A stretch of DNA of 64,000 nt from an uncultured Draconibacterium sp. (GTDB lineage Bacteria > Bacteroidota > Bacteroidia > Bacteroidales > Prolixibacteraceae): NCBI GenBank assembly GCA_947492175.1, contig CANLMQ010000025.1:1-64000 (forward strand). Direction: 5' to 3'. Shown in pieces: positions 46,855-55,169 of the stretch. The notes beneath the pieces were generated by a model. The model made no database searches. It was given only the letters and a program-made list of their open reading frames with translations, and was not told the DNA's origin. Each line of letters opens with the position of its first letter. Positions within the stretch are counted from its first letter, which is position 1. The position numbers and the translations under genes are program-made.

Positions 46855-48498
46855 TCAGTAACGCGCCACCAAAGGCATCTTACGGCCAAAGCCAAACGCT
46901 TTTGAACTTACTCTTAAAATAGGTGCTGCCTGAAAACGTTTGTACTCATTCATATTCACCATGCGAATAACCCGACGAACTGTATCCTCATCAAAACCAA
47001 GGGCCGCAATTTCTTTTGGCGATTTATTTAACTCAATATAGTTGAACAGCATCTCATCCAAATCTTTATAATCGGGTAACGAATCCGTATCTTTCTGGTC
47101 GGGACGAAGTTCTGCAGAAGGAGGTTTTACAATGGTATTTTCAGGAATTATCTCACCGTCCTTATTCATAAAACGCGAGAGTTTAAATACATCCATTTTA
47201 TACACATCGCCCAATACGGCCATTCCTCCGTTCATATCGCCATAAAGCGTTCCGTACCCAACAGCGCACTCACTTTTATTGGTTGTGTTTAACAAAATGT
47301 GTCCAAATTTATTCGAAATAGCCATTACATAAATTCCGCGGGCCCGTGCCTGAATATTTTCTTCGGTAACATCGGGAGTAGTTCCTTCGAAAAGCGGTGT
47401 CAGTGCTTTTTCAAACTGGTCAACGGCGTTCTGGATATTCACAATATCATACTGAATTCCCAAATTTTCGGCTAACACACGGGCATCTTCAATACTGTGG
47501 TCGCTGGAGTATTTCGACGGCATTAACAACACCCGAACATTTTCGGGGCCCAAAGCACGCACTGCCAAAACAACAGTTACTGCCGAATCAATTCCTCCAG
47601 AAAGACCAAGAGTAGCCTGTTTAAAGCCCATTTTATTGAAATAATCGCGAATTCCCAAAACCAGTGCATCGTGAATTTTTTCAATATAACCGGCCTTCTC
47701 CTGAAGCTCTTTTGCTCCAATATTTTTTGTATCAACTACTAAAGTATCCTCTTTAAAATACTTCAGTTCTTTTACAATTTCTCCGTTTTTATCGATAAAT
47801 ACCGAACCGCCATCAAAAATTAACTCGGTTTGCGCTCCCACCTGGTTACCATACAAAACAGGTACGCTGTATTTTTTAGCTTTCGAGATCAGCACATTTT
47901 TACGCCAGCCTTCCTGATTGTAGGAAAACGGCGATGCTGACAAATTCACCACAAAATCAGGATTCAGTTTTGCCAGTTCTTCCATGGGTGAAACTTCATA
48001 CAGCTTATCTTTCCCAAATTCGCTGGCAGTAGGTTGTTCATCCCATAAATCTTCGCAAATGGTAACGGCAATTTTTTCGCCTTTGTATTCCACCAGTTCA
48101 AAAGCCCGGTTGGGTTCAAAATGACGGTATTCATCAAAAATATCGTAAGTGGGTAAAAGAGTTTTGTTATGTACACTCTGTATTTTTCCATCGGCTAAAA
48201 AGAAAGCCGAGTTGAAAAGCTTTTTGCCCCGTTCGCTTTCGTTTATACGGGGCGCCCCAACCAGCGCTGCAATCCCCCTGCAACTTTGCGCTATTAAAGC
48301 CACTGCATCTTCGGCTTTTTGAATAAACTCTTTTTTCTCCAACAAATCGTGCGGATAATAACCGGTTACCGATAACTCGGAAAAAAGAACCAGATCAACT
48401 CCCTGCTCTTTCGACTTAAGAATTTCTGCGATAATCTTTTTGGAGTTTCCTTCAAAATCACCAATGGTATAATTTAACTGGGCAAATACAACTTTCAT
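46855..48498 (-). CDS. nadE: Glutamine-dependent NAD+ synthase
   Basis: A 547-residue two-domain enzyme. The N-terminal nitrilase-type glutaminase (about 1-250) shows its Glu-Lys-Cys triad in LVLFSELSVTGYYPHDLL, HNKTLLPTYDIFDEYR and AVTICEDLWDE. The C-terminal ATP pyrophosphatase domain has the P-loop LGLSGGIDSAV (about 297-307) followed by NTTNKSECAVGYGTLYGDMNGG. It makes NAD+ from nicotinic acid adenine dinucleotide, using ammonia released from glutamine. It ends with the family's FGFGRKMPLVARY. Confidence 0.95.
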   Translation of the reverse strand: MKVVFAQLNYTIGDFEGNSKKIIAEILKSKEQGVDLVLFSELSVTGYYPHDLLEKKEFIQKAEDAVALIAQSCRGIAALVGAPRINESERGKKLFNSAFFLADGKIQSVHNKTLLPTYDIFDEYRHFEPNRAFELVEYKGEKIAVTICEDLWDEQPTASEFGKDKLYEVSPMEELAKLNPDFVVNLSASPFSYNQEGWRKNVLISKAKKYSVPVLYGNQVGAQTELIFDGGSVFIDKNGEIVKELKYFKEDTLVVDTKNIGAKELQEKAGYIEKIHDALVLGIRDYFNKMGFKQATLGLSGGIDSAVTVVLAVRALGPENVRVLLMPSKYSSDHSIEDARVLAENLGIQYDIVNIQNAVDQFEKALTPLFEGTTPDVTEENIQARARGIYVMAISNKFGHILLNTTNKSECAVGYGTLYGDMNGGMAVLGDVYKMDVFKLSRFMNKDGEIIPENTIVKPPSAELRPDQKDTDSLPDYKDLDEMLFNYIELNKSPKEIAALGFDEDTVRRVIRMVNMNEYKRFQAAPILRVSSKAFGFGRKMPLVARY

Positions 48499-48684
48499 AT
48501 CTTCTGAATTCAGGTTGCGGGTTGCAGGTTACAGCTTAAAGAACAACACAAAAACGGCTGTATCAATCTTCTTCAATCTATAACCAATCTCCCTCAATCT
48601 TTTTAACCTTGCAAAAGTTCAATTTTTAGTTCAGTTTTGCAATATTATTTCGCGCCGAGCGTATTGATTTAAATTAGATGTAAA

Positions 48685-49701
48685 ATGAAGCTGATTAAAT
48701 TACTCTTTCTACTTGTTGTGTTCGCCACTATTTTTTTTGCCTGTAAACACAATCCGTTAAAAGTTGACATTTCTAATATCGATACAGAAGTTGAAGTGGT
48801 TCGGTTTGATGAAGGCCTTTTTTCGATTAACGACAAAGACACACTTAAAGCTTTTGTTGAATTAAGCAATGAATATCCCGACTTTTTTAACCTCTACACC
48901 TACCGGATTTTACAAATTGGCGGGATTAACGACGAACATTTTGCCGATTTAATGAAGGCTTTTATAACCGACACCATGATTCTGGATGTAAAGGCAAAAA
49001 CCGATCGGGAATTTTCGGATTATAAAAAACTGGAAAAACAACTCAAAAAGGCTTTTAAATATTACAGCTACTATTTCCCCAACAACGAATTACCTACTAT
49101 TTATACCTATGTTTCGGGCTTTAACCAGTCGGTGGTAACAGCAGAGAATATTATCGGGATAAGCCTCGACAAATACCTGGGGCGCGATTGCGAATACTAC
49201 CAGCAATTAAGCACCACTCCGCAGTATAAGGTACAGAATATGCATAAAAACAAAATTTTATCGGATGTGGCTTTTGCCTGGGGAATAACAGAATTCGAGA
49301 AACCCAACACAGCCACTAACCTGATGAGTAACATGGTGCAAAAAGGGAAATTAATGTACCTGGTAGATGCCATGCTACCCGACATGCCCGATTCGCTTAA
49401 AATTGGTTATACAACTCAACAGCTGGAGTGGTGCCAGATGAACGAACCGCAAATGTGGACCTATATTATTGAAAAAGAAATGTTGTACTCGTCGAAACGA
49501 ATGAATATAATCAGGTACATAAACGATTCTCCTTCAACCAGCGGGTTCCCTTTAGATTCGCCGGGGAGAACAGGTGTTTGGATAGGATGGCAAATTGTTC
49601 GCCAGTATATGAAAAAACACCCCGAAATAACATTGTCCCAGTTAATGGCGAATTACGATTATCAGAAAATTTTAAACCAATCGGGGTATAATCCGGAGTG
49701 A
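48685..49701 (+). CDS. gldB: GldB-like gliding motility lipoprotein
   Basis: A 338-residue lipoprotein with lipobox IFFACKHN (Cys20). Blocks typical of GldB are visible: VEVVRFDEGLFS near the start, YPDFFNLYTYRILQIGG, the long IYTYVSGFNQSVV and ISLDKYLGRDCEYY region, and SPGRTGVWIGWQIVRQYM near the end, which looks like a metallopeptidase-related helix but lacks an obvious HExxH. GldB is essential for gliding in Flavobacterium, yet homologues occur in non-gliding Bacteroidota, where the role is unknown. Other gld genes are not in this window. Confidence 0.85.
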   Translation: MKLIKLLFLLVVFATIFFACKHNPLKVDISNIDTEVEVVRFDEGLFSINDKDTLKAFVELSNEYPDFFNLYTYRILQIGGINDEHFADLMKAFITDTMILDVKAKTDREFSDYKKLEKQLKKAFKYYSYYFPNNELPTIYTYVSGFNQSVVTAENIIGISLDKYLGRDCEYYQQLSTTPQYKVQNMHKNKILSDVAFAWGITEFEKPNTATNLMSNMVQKGKLMYLVDAMLPDMPDSLKIGYTTQQLEWCQMNEPQMWTYIIEKEMLYSSKRMNIIRYINDSPSTSGFPLDSPGRTGVWIGWQIVRQYMKKHPEITLSQLMANYDYQKILNQSGYNPE

Positions 49702-49812
49702 GCAAAGGGTAAAGGGCATAGAGTAAAGAGCATGGGGGAAAGCGCAAAATGCGACACCTCTGCCCCCTAAATCCTAAATCCGGAACTCTAAACCCTAAAC
49801 TCTAAACTGACG
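49702..49812. repeat. Degenerate 7-base array, telomere-like words
   Basis: Between the convergent gldB and the unknown gene 49822-50481 lie two low-complexity runs: GAGTAAAGGGCA-like words (49703-49735), then CCTAAAT, CCTAAAT, CTCTAAA, CCCTAAA and CTCTAAA words (49766-49808). They are degenerate and have no reading frame. Confidence 0.6.
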
Positions 49813-49821
49813 ATGACCATC

Positions 49822-50481
49822 CTACTTCGACTTCACCACAATACCCAGTTTTTCGAGCAACTGTGGGCGGTCGGCAAGCGCAATACGGGCAATTACCTCG
49901 TAATCGTTTACCCAGTCAACCAGCTCTTCCAGTTTCATGTCGCGTTCCTGGGTTGCATTCTGGGCATCGCCCTTTTCCTTTTTTACTGCCTCCGAAGCGG
50001 CAGCCACACTTTCAATGGCAGCAAGCCGGGCGTTTAAAATTTCTTCGGTTTGGCCATAAACAGCCAGGGCTGCTTTCCACTCGTCATTGGACAAAAGGGC
50101 CCGGTAAAAGCCAAGGGTTTGTTTTAACCAGCCACTAATGGTTCGGGCACGCCGTCCGTTTAATTCGAGCGTTGATGTAGCTTTTACATCGTTTTTAAAC
50201 GCTATCCTGCTAATACGCACCGTATTTATGTAATTGGTGTTAGCTGCCAAACGTTCGGTTTCGAAAACGGCTTGCGCTGCATCAAGTTCGCCATACTCGC
50301 GCTTTTGGGTTTCTACAAGAGTGGTCGCTTCATCGAGTAACGCAGCTCCTTCGTTCAATTTTGTTTCGGGATAACCCATTGGCGTTACGGCATTCAGGAT
50401 TTTTGCATCGCTAAGGCTGTTGTTAATACGTAATCCCGATTCAAACAAGAGCTCCTCAATTGACATGCTTGAAGTATTCAT
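49822..50481 (-). CDS. Unknown alpha-helical protein
   Basis: A 219-residue soluble protein with no signal peptide or membrane segment. The composition (rich in Ala, Glu, Leu, Lys) and heptad-like spacing suggest one or two helical bundles: residues about 45-90 (LLDEATTLVETQKREYGELD), 110-150 and 150-190 (IESVAAASEAVKKEKGDAQ) look like long helices or coiled coils. I do not recognise the family with confidence. It stands alone on the minus strand, convergent to gldB, followed upstream by the minisatellite. Confidence 0.7.
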   Translation of the reverse strand: MNTSSMSIEELLFESGLRINNSLSDAKILNAVTPMGYPETKLNEGAALLDEATTLVETQKREYGELDAAQAVFETERLAANTNYINTVRISRIAFKNDVKATSTLELNGRRARTISGWLKQTLGFYRALLSNDEWKAALAVYGQTEEILNARLAAIESVAAASEAVKKEKGDAQNATQERDMKLEELVDWVNDYEVIARIALADRPQLLEKLGIVVKSK

Positions 50482-50656
50482 AAATAAAATTTGAAAGTTG
50501 AAAAATAATTGCTGTATCCTGCACTAAATGGCAGCTGAAGAGTTAACCTTCGGAAAAACAAAAAAGAAACTACTGTATCCTGATGTTTTTTTGCGTTTCC
50601 CCGGTCTGAGATCGATTATCGTTATCTAATAAGCATAAATCGCAGGCAACTTCGGG
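50482..50656. other. Intergenic stretch upstream of the minisatellite
   Basis: Part of the 420-base gap between the helical unknown protein and the Cys-rich lipoprotein. No gene or motif supported. Small reading frames over 50570-50928 come from the repeat array that follows. Confidence 0.4.
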
Positions 50657-50858
50657 AAATCCCGCACAGAACCAGCCAAAACCACACAGAAATCTGTCGT
50701 ACCAGGTACATCCCCATTTCTGTGTGGTACAATTACATTTCTGTCTGGGATTTTTCATTTCTGTGCGGTACAATTGCATTTCTACGTGGTACAAATCCAT
50801 TTCTGCGTGGGATTTTGCGTTTCCGTGCGGTACAACCGCAAAACTGTTTGGTTTTTGG
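50657..50858. repeat. 20/21-bp minisatellite with 62-bp higher-order repeat and inverted copies
   Basis: Six direct units (50715-50735, 50736-50755, 50756-50776, 50777-50797, 50798-50817, 50818-50838) begin CATTTCTG or a close variant. Units are 21, 20, 21, 21, 20, 21 bases; the two 20-base units end in GGGATTTT and the others in GGTACAA. The array is therefore two 62-bp blocks of type A-B-A. A seventh, decayed unit follows (50839-50858). Two inverted copies precede the array: a B-type at 50657-50671 and an A-type at 50676-50692. The 62-base period is not a multiple of three, so it is not a protein repeat. Confidence 0.85.
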
Positions 50859-50901
50859 CATTTTATGTTCGATTATCATGGTTCTGTTTTGGATTAAACC
50901 T

Positions 50902-51381
50902 TCAAGGCTTTGTTATATCTATTCTTGAATTTAAATCTGAGGAATAATTAAAAGAAAATTTTGCCTTGGCTATATCGCTCCCGGCATAAACTTCAATGTT
51001 GTATGTCCTGTTTTCCATCAAATCAATTACACATTCAAGGTCAAAACAACAAATACAATTACATAGTGCCGGAGTTTCTTCGGTAAAAACTACTTTCAGT
51101 ATATCGTTTGCAATAAAAGCATTACCTGAAATTTCTCCAGGGCAACAATTTAAAACAGCATTAATAAACTTAAGTCTAAGTTGATTTTCTCCTTCGGCAG
51201 TAAGTTGTATGTATTGTTCTGTATCAGTTGATTTTAAATTTTCTTTACAACCAATTGTATTCACCTCAACAACACTTAATTGTTTATCCTCCTGAGATGA
51301 TAAGTCGTCGTTCTGGCAACTTGCTCCCACTAAGGCAAACACCAAACAAAATAAGCCTAGTTTTAGAGTTTTTGATTTCAT
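50902..51381 (-). CDS. Small Cys-rich lipoprotein, unknown function
   Basis: A 159-residue lipoprotein: signal peptide and lipobox VGASCQND (Cys22). The body is a small beta-rich domain with clustered cysteines, NCCPGE near 87-92 and CNCICCFDLECVI near 107-119. It ends with a beta-hairpin-like NRTYNIEVYAG. The CNC-x-CC-FDL pattern resembles small Bacteroidota lipoproteins of unknown function. The cysteines could form disulfides in the periplasm or bind a metal. It has its own 5' region and no obvious partner. Confidence 0.65.
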   Translation of the reverse strand: MKSKTLKLGLFCLVFALVGASCQNDDLSSQEDKQLSVVEVNTIGCKENLKSTDTEQYIQLTAEGENQLRLKFINAVLNCCPGEISGNAFIANDILKVVFTEETPALCNCICCFDLECVIDLMENRTYNIEVYAGSDIAKAKFSFNYSSDLNSRIDITKP

Positions 51382-51725
51382 TTTTTTGTTTTCAGTAATT
51401 AATATTGGTAGTTAGTACAAAGTACTTTCAAGTTAAGTTTTCCGGAACTGTGAATTTAAAAGAGCGCATTATAAAGGTCGGTTACAGTTGCTGTTGCAAC
51501 ATTTGGATTTGGTGCCTGTAGCCTGGCTACGGGCCCAAAAGGAATAAGGTTTTGTTTACAGGGTACTCATAGTTTGTTAGTATTGTTTTTATGTATTAAG
51601 AGATGAACAAATGTACAAAAGGGTTGCGTAAGGGAAAATGATTCACTTATGTTTATGAACATAAACACACCAGATATTCAAACTCTTAAGCTTTGAAGGG
51701 CTACAATCTACTACTCCCTAAAAAC
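51382..51725. other. Intergenic region with hairpin and palindrome
   Basis: No gene is seen. Two structures stand out: a 9-bp hairpin GCCTGTAGC/GCTACGGGC (51514-51522 with 51526-51534, loop CTG), and a perfect 8-bp palindrome TGTTTATG-AA-CATAAACA (51650-51667). The palindrome looks like a dimeric regulator's operator. The strand and target are unclear. Confidence 0.45.
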
Positions 51726-51758
51726 AACAAGCCCGGCAGATTAACTACCGGGCTTGTT
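51726..51758 (-). terminator. Terminator after the DUF1080 lipoprotein gene
   Basis: A perfect 11-bp stem, AACAAGCCCGG (51726-51736) with CCGGGCTTGTT (51748-51758), loop of 11. Read on the minus strand it continues into GTTTTT. It lies 22 bases past the stop at 51780. Confidence 0.88.
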
Positions 51759-51779
51759 TAACTATCGACAAATCTGTTT

Positions 51780-52535
51780 TTAGTATTCCAGAATTTTAAT
51801 GTTGCGGAACCAAACGTCGTCGCCGTGGTCTTGCAAACCAATTACACCTTCCTTGGCAACATTTACCCAGTCAGGATTTAAACCAGGGAATTTTGAGTCT
51901 GCTACCATTTTTTTCCAATCGTCAGTCCACAAATGGTACTCCACTACTGTTTTACCATTCATACGGTGCCAAACACTGCCTTTGTAAACTTCAATTTCGA
52001 TCTGGTTCCACTCGCCTGCCGGTTTAGCATTTTGCGGATTGGCAGGAATCATATCGTACAACGAGCTGGCCTGACGGTTACCGTTTTTTCCGGCACGTGC
52101 ATCCGGGTGTCTTTCATTATCCAGGATCTGGCACTCAGGAGCCGTTTTATAAATTGGCCATCCCGGAGTTTCTTTACCTAAATAGAAAATACCTGAGTTT
52201 CCTCCGGGAGCAAGTTTCCATTCCAGTTTCAAACGGAAATTAGAATATTCTTTGGTTGTAATAATATCGCCACCATCGCGGGCACCGGCTTCTCCCATGC
52301 CAGAACCTTTAAAATGCAAAGTTCCGTCAGCAACCTGCCAGGCAGTTGGGAAATGGTCTTTGTTGTTTCCTTTCCACCCTTCGGTAGTTTTACCGTCGAA
52401 AAGAAGTACCCAACCTTCTTCTTTTTCCTTCTTCGTTAATGTGTTGTGTTCTGCAGAACCACCTGTTTTTGTACTCTTACAAGAGATTGAAAACACAAAA
52501 GCAGCGGCTAATAAAAATGAGAATACTTTTTTCAT
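51780..52535 (-). CDS. DUF1080 (3-keto-disaccharide hydrolase) domain lipoprotein
   Basis: A 251-residue lipoprotein with lipobox VFSISCKS (Cys19) and one DUF1080 jelly-roll domain (about 40-250): EGWVLLFDGKTTEGW, SGMGEAGARDGGDIITT, the conserved LAPGGNSGIFYLG, CQILDNERHPDARAG, and VWFRNIKILEY at the very end. It is a close functional relative of the two-domain protein at 1476-2735, but stands alone, far from any dehydrogenase gene in the window. It probably acts on 3-keto-glycosides made by other secreted Gfo/Idh enzymes. Own terminator downstream. Confidence 0.88.
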   Translation of the reverse strand: MKKVFSFLLAAAFVFSISCKSTKTGGSAEHNTLTKKEKEEGWVLLFDGKTTEGWKGNNKDHFPTAWQVADGTLHFKGSGMGEAGARDGGDIITTKEYSNFRLKLEWKLAPGGNSGIFYLGKETPGWPIYKTAPECQILDNERHPDARAGKNGNRQASSLYDMIPANPQNAKPAGEWNQIEIEVYKGSVWHRMNGKTVVEYHLWTDDWKKMVADSKFPGLNPDWVNVAKEGVIGLQDHGDDVWFRNIKILEY

Positions 52536-52797
52536 TCTTTTTTAAATTTAATTGGTTAAAGATTATTATAAAACTACGATATTACTCGTATCCCTATTAA
52601 ACTCGTCATTTATCGTTGTTCTCTAAATGACAAATTTAAACGGATTACGAAAGTACAAAAATTGTTAAACTGAGAATGAGACTTTCTTTAAAAATAATAT
52701 TAAAGAAACAGATTTATCGCCAGTTCTTGCTTCTAAAACAAAACATCTTTTGTAAATTCGATATATAAAAGATAAATTCTCACTATAAATAGTTATT

Positions 52798-53844
52798 ATG
52801 AGTAGTTCAACAAAACCGAAAAAAATTGGAATATTAACAGCCGGTGGCGATTGTCCCGGACTTAATGCAGCCATCAGAGGAGTCGGGAAAACAGCCATAG
52901 TTGAATACGGGATGGAAGTTTTGGGATTTAATGCCGGTTACTCTGGATTGATTAATTGCGACTACATTGAATTAAAAGAATCGCAGTTATCGGGAATTCT
53001 TACTTTGGGTGGAACCATATTAGGAACATCGCGCGAAAAGCCCTTTAAAATATCGAAAAACACCAAAGATGGTGAACACAAACCTGAAAAGATAGTACAA
53101 ACCTATAAGGATTTAGGTTTGGATTGTGTGGTTTGTATTGGAGGAAACGGCACCATGAAAACCGCCAATATGCTTGGTAAAGAAGGGTTAAATGTTGTGG
53201 GAATTCCTAAAACCATTGATAACGATGTGTGGGGCACCGATGTTACTTTTGGATTCGATTCGGCCGTGCAAATAGCAACAGATGCCATCGACCGCCTGCA
53301 CACTACCGCCAACTCGCACCAGCGGGTAATGATTATTGAGATTATGGGGCACCACGCAGGCTGGCTGGCTTTATATTCGGGTTTAGCCGGTGGTGGCGAC
53401 ATTATTTTACTGCCCGAACTGGAATACAATATTCGTTCGGTTTGCAAAAAAATTGAAGCCCGTTACGAAAGCAACAAACCCTACTCAATTGTAGTGGTAG
53501 CCGAAGGCATAGATCACCCGAAAGGAATATCGGCAGCCACACACGTTGCAGAAGCGATTCAAACCTACACCGAAATTGAAACCCGCGAAACGGTTTTGGG
53601 ATATATTCAGCGCGGAGGTTCTCCAACTCCCATGGACAGGATACTGGCAACCCGCTATGGAGCATTTGCGGCCAAGTGTATTGCCGATGAAAACTTTGGA
53701 ACAATGGTAGCCATTAAAAACAACGAGTTAACAACAGTACCGTTGGATGATGTGGGAGGTAAGTTACGATTGGTAGATGCCGATTTCCCGCTTATTGAAA
53801 AAGCCCGAAAAATGGGCGTTTCGTTTGGCGACGAATACTTGTAA
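52798..53844 (+). CDS. pfkA: 6-phosphofructokinase
   Basis: A 348-residue phosphofructokinase. ILTAGGDCPGLNAAIRG (about 12-28) is the phosphate-binding start. GGNGTMKTA (115-123) stands where ATP-dependent enzymes have GGDGS, and PKTIDND (137-143) has the catalytic Asp. The Gly at the key position 104 (E. coli numbering) favours ATP. The Lys in PKTIDND is the residue found in PPi-dependent and group III enzymes, and Asn replaces the usual Mg-binding Asp of GGDG. The donor (ATP or PPi) therefore cannot be decided safely. It acts in glycolysis in the cytoplasm, as a single-gene unit. Confidence 0.93.
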   Translation: MSSSTKPKKIGILTAGGDCPGLNAAIRGVGKTAIVEYGMEVLGFNAGYSGLINCDYIELKESQLSGILTLGGTILGTSREKPFKISKNTKDGEHKPEKIVQTYKDLGLDCVVCIGGNGTMKTANMLGKEGLNVVGIPKTIDNDVWGTDVTFGFDSAVQIATDAIDRLHTTANSHQRVMIIEIMGHHAGWLALYSGLAGGGDIILLPELEYNIRSVCKKIEARYESNKPYSIVVVAEGIDHPKGISAATHVAEAIQTYTEIETRETVLGYIQRGGSPTPMDRILATRYGAFAAKCIADENFGTMVAIKNNELTTVPLDDVGGKLRLVDADFPLIEKARKMGVSFGDEYL

Positions 53845-53867
53845 AGATTCAAGAATCTGAAATCATA

Positions 53868-53919
53868 AAAAAAAGAACCGTTCTGTGGATATTTATCCAA
53901 CTCAGAACGGTTCTTTTTT
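53868..53919. terminator. Bidirectional terminator between pfkA and rsmG
   Basis: AAAAAAGAACCGTTCTG (53869-53885) pairs perfectly with CAGAACGGTTCTTTTTT (53903-53919), loop of 17. T runs are present on both strands, so it can end both convergent genes: 24 bases after pfkA and about 10 after rsmG. Confidence 0.92.
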
Positions 53920-53928
53920 ACCTAATAT

Positions 53929-54549
53929 TTACAAAGGTAAATGTAAAACCTTCTTGGTTTCAAAAAATTCTTCGTCGAAATACTCGGCCAGATCCTGCAC
54001 AAATACACTTTTCCTGAAAGGCTTTATTTCTTCTGTTAAATCGCCTCCCTTTAAATAAATAACACCGTTTGGCAAAGCATTAAAACTTTTACGCGAGATG
54101 TTTTTTCGTATCCAGGGCACAAACTCCGGTAAACGGGTTACAGCGCGGCTCACCACAAAATCATACTTCTCATTAAGTTGCTCCGCCCGTATTTGTTCTG
54201 CACGAACATTTTTTAATCCCAACGAAGCAGCAACTCCATTTACTACTTTTATTTTTTTCCCGATTGAATCAACCAGGTGAAAACTTACATCGGGATAAAG
54301 TATGGCCAGCGGAATTCCGGGAAATCCTCCTCCGGTTCCCACATCAAGCACTTTGGTTTTTCCAACAAACCGGGTAAATTTTGCTATACCCAGTGAATGC
54401 AACACGTGACGTTCGTAAAATTCAGAAAAATCTTTTCGGGAAATTACATTTATTTTGGAGTTCCAGTCGGCATACAACGACTCTAACTGCCTGAAGCGTT
54501 CAATTTGTGTTTCTGTTAAATCGGGGAAGTATTTCAGTAGTATATCCAT
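53929..54549 (-). CDS. rsmG: 16S rRNA (guanine-527-N7)-methyltransferase RsmG
   Basis: A 206-residue SAM-dependent methyltransferase. The RsmG signature is clear: RFRQLESLYADWNSKINVISR, then FYERHVLHSLGIA, and the SAM loop KVLDVGTGGGFPGIPLAIL (about 68-86), with DSIGKKIKVV and FVVSRAVTRLPEFV. It methylates N7 of G527 in the 530 loop of 16S rRNA; loss is known to give low-level streptomycin resistance. Last gene of a unit GT2, sigma factor, rsmG, with 11 bases after the sigma gene. Confidence 0.95.
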   Translation of the reverse strand: MDILLKYFPDLTETQIERFRQLESLYADWNSKINVISRKDFSEFYERHVLHSLGIAKFTRFVGKTKVLDVGTGGGFPGIPLAILYPDVSFHLVDSIGKKIKVVNGVAASLGLKNVRAEQIRAEQLNEKYDFVVSRAVTRLPEFVPWIRKNISRKSFNALPNGVIYLKGGDLTEEIKPFRKSVFVQDLAEYFDEEFFETKKVLHLPL

Positions 54550-54560
54550 GTATCAGTTTC

Positions 54561-55169
54561 TCAATCTTTTTGCCCAATCTCGGTATATTCAATCATTTTA
54601 AAGAGCATCTCGCGAGCTCTGAAAAGTTGGGCTTTTACAGTACCGAGCGGCAAAGCTAATTCTTTTGCAATTTCTTCGTACGAAAACTCACGAAAATATC
54701 GAAGTTCGACCAGAATTTGATAACGCGGTTTTAATTTACGAACCACTTTCCGCAATAAAATTGCCTTTTGCTGACGAATTAATCTTTCCTCCGGATCGGG
54801 ATCTTTTGCCTTTAGTTTTAATTGTTCGCTGTTTTCGTTTTGATCGCCGTTTTCAATCGAAACATGAACTCCCTTTTTCTTGCGTAAAAAATCGATACAA
54901 TTATTCGAAGCAATTTTAAACAGCCAAGTACTAAAAGCATAAGTTGGAGAATACTGATGGAGGCTTTTAAATGCCTTACCAAATGCCTCAAGTGTGAGGT
55001 CTTCCGCATCGCTGCGGTTGTTCACCATTTTTAGCAGCATAAAATAAATGGTGTCCTTGTATCGGGTTAGCAAACGGGCAAATGATTTTTCATCGCCTTC
55101 AAGCGCTTTTTTAACTAATTCGTAATCCTGGCGGGCTTTTTCGGAAAGTATTAAACCTTGTTCCTTCAT
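54561..55169 (-). CDS. ECF-type sigma factor not linked to a PUL
   Basis: A 202-residue sigma-70 family factor of the RpoE/SigW type. Region 2 (about 25-95): LARLLTRYKDTIYFMLLKMV, SDAEDLTLEAFGKAFKSL, FSTWLFKIASNNCIDFLRKKK. Region 4 (about 135-190): LRKVVRKLKPRYQILVELRY, FSYEEIAKELALPLGTVKAQ. No anti-sigma factor lies beside it, and it is not next to susC genes, so it probably has a general or stress role. It overlaps the GT2 stop by 4 bases (ATGA). Confidence 0.92.
   Translation of the reverse strand: MKEQGLILSEKARQDYELVKKALEGDEKSFARLLTRYKDTIYFMLLKMVNNRSDAEDLTLEAFGKAFKSLHQYSPTYAFSTWLFKIASNNCIDFLRKKKGVHVSIENGDQNENSEQLKLKAKDPDPEERLIRQQKAILLRKVVRKLKPRYQILVELRYFREFSYEEIAKELALPLGTVKAQLFRAREMLFKMIEYTEIGQKD

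Noticed and set aside
50570..50928. Small reading frames on both strands across the minisatellite
   Set aside because: The repetitive protein pattern comes from the 20/21-base DNA repeat; the frame shifts between units (62-base period), so it is not a protein repeat.
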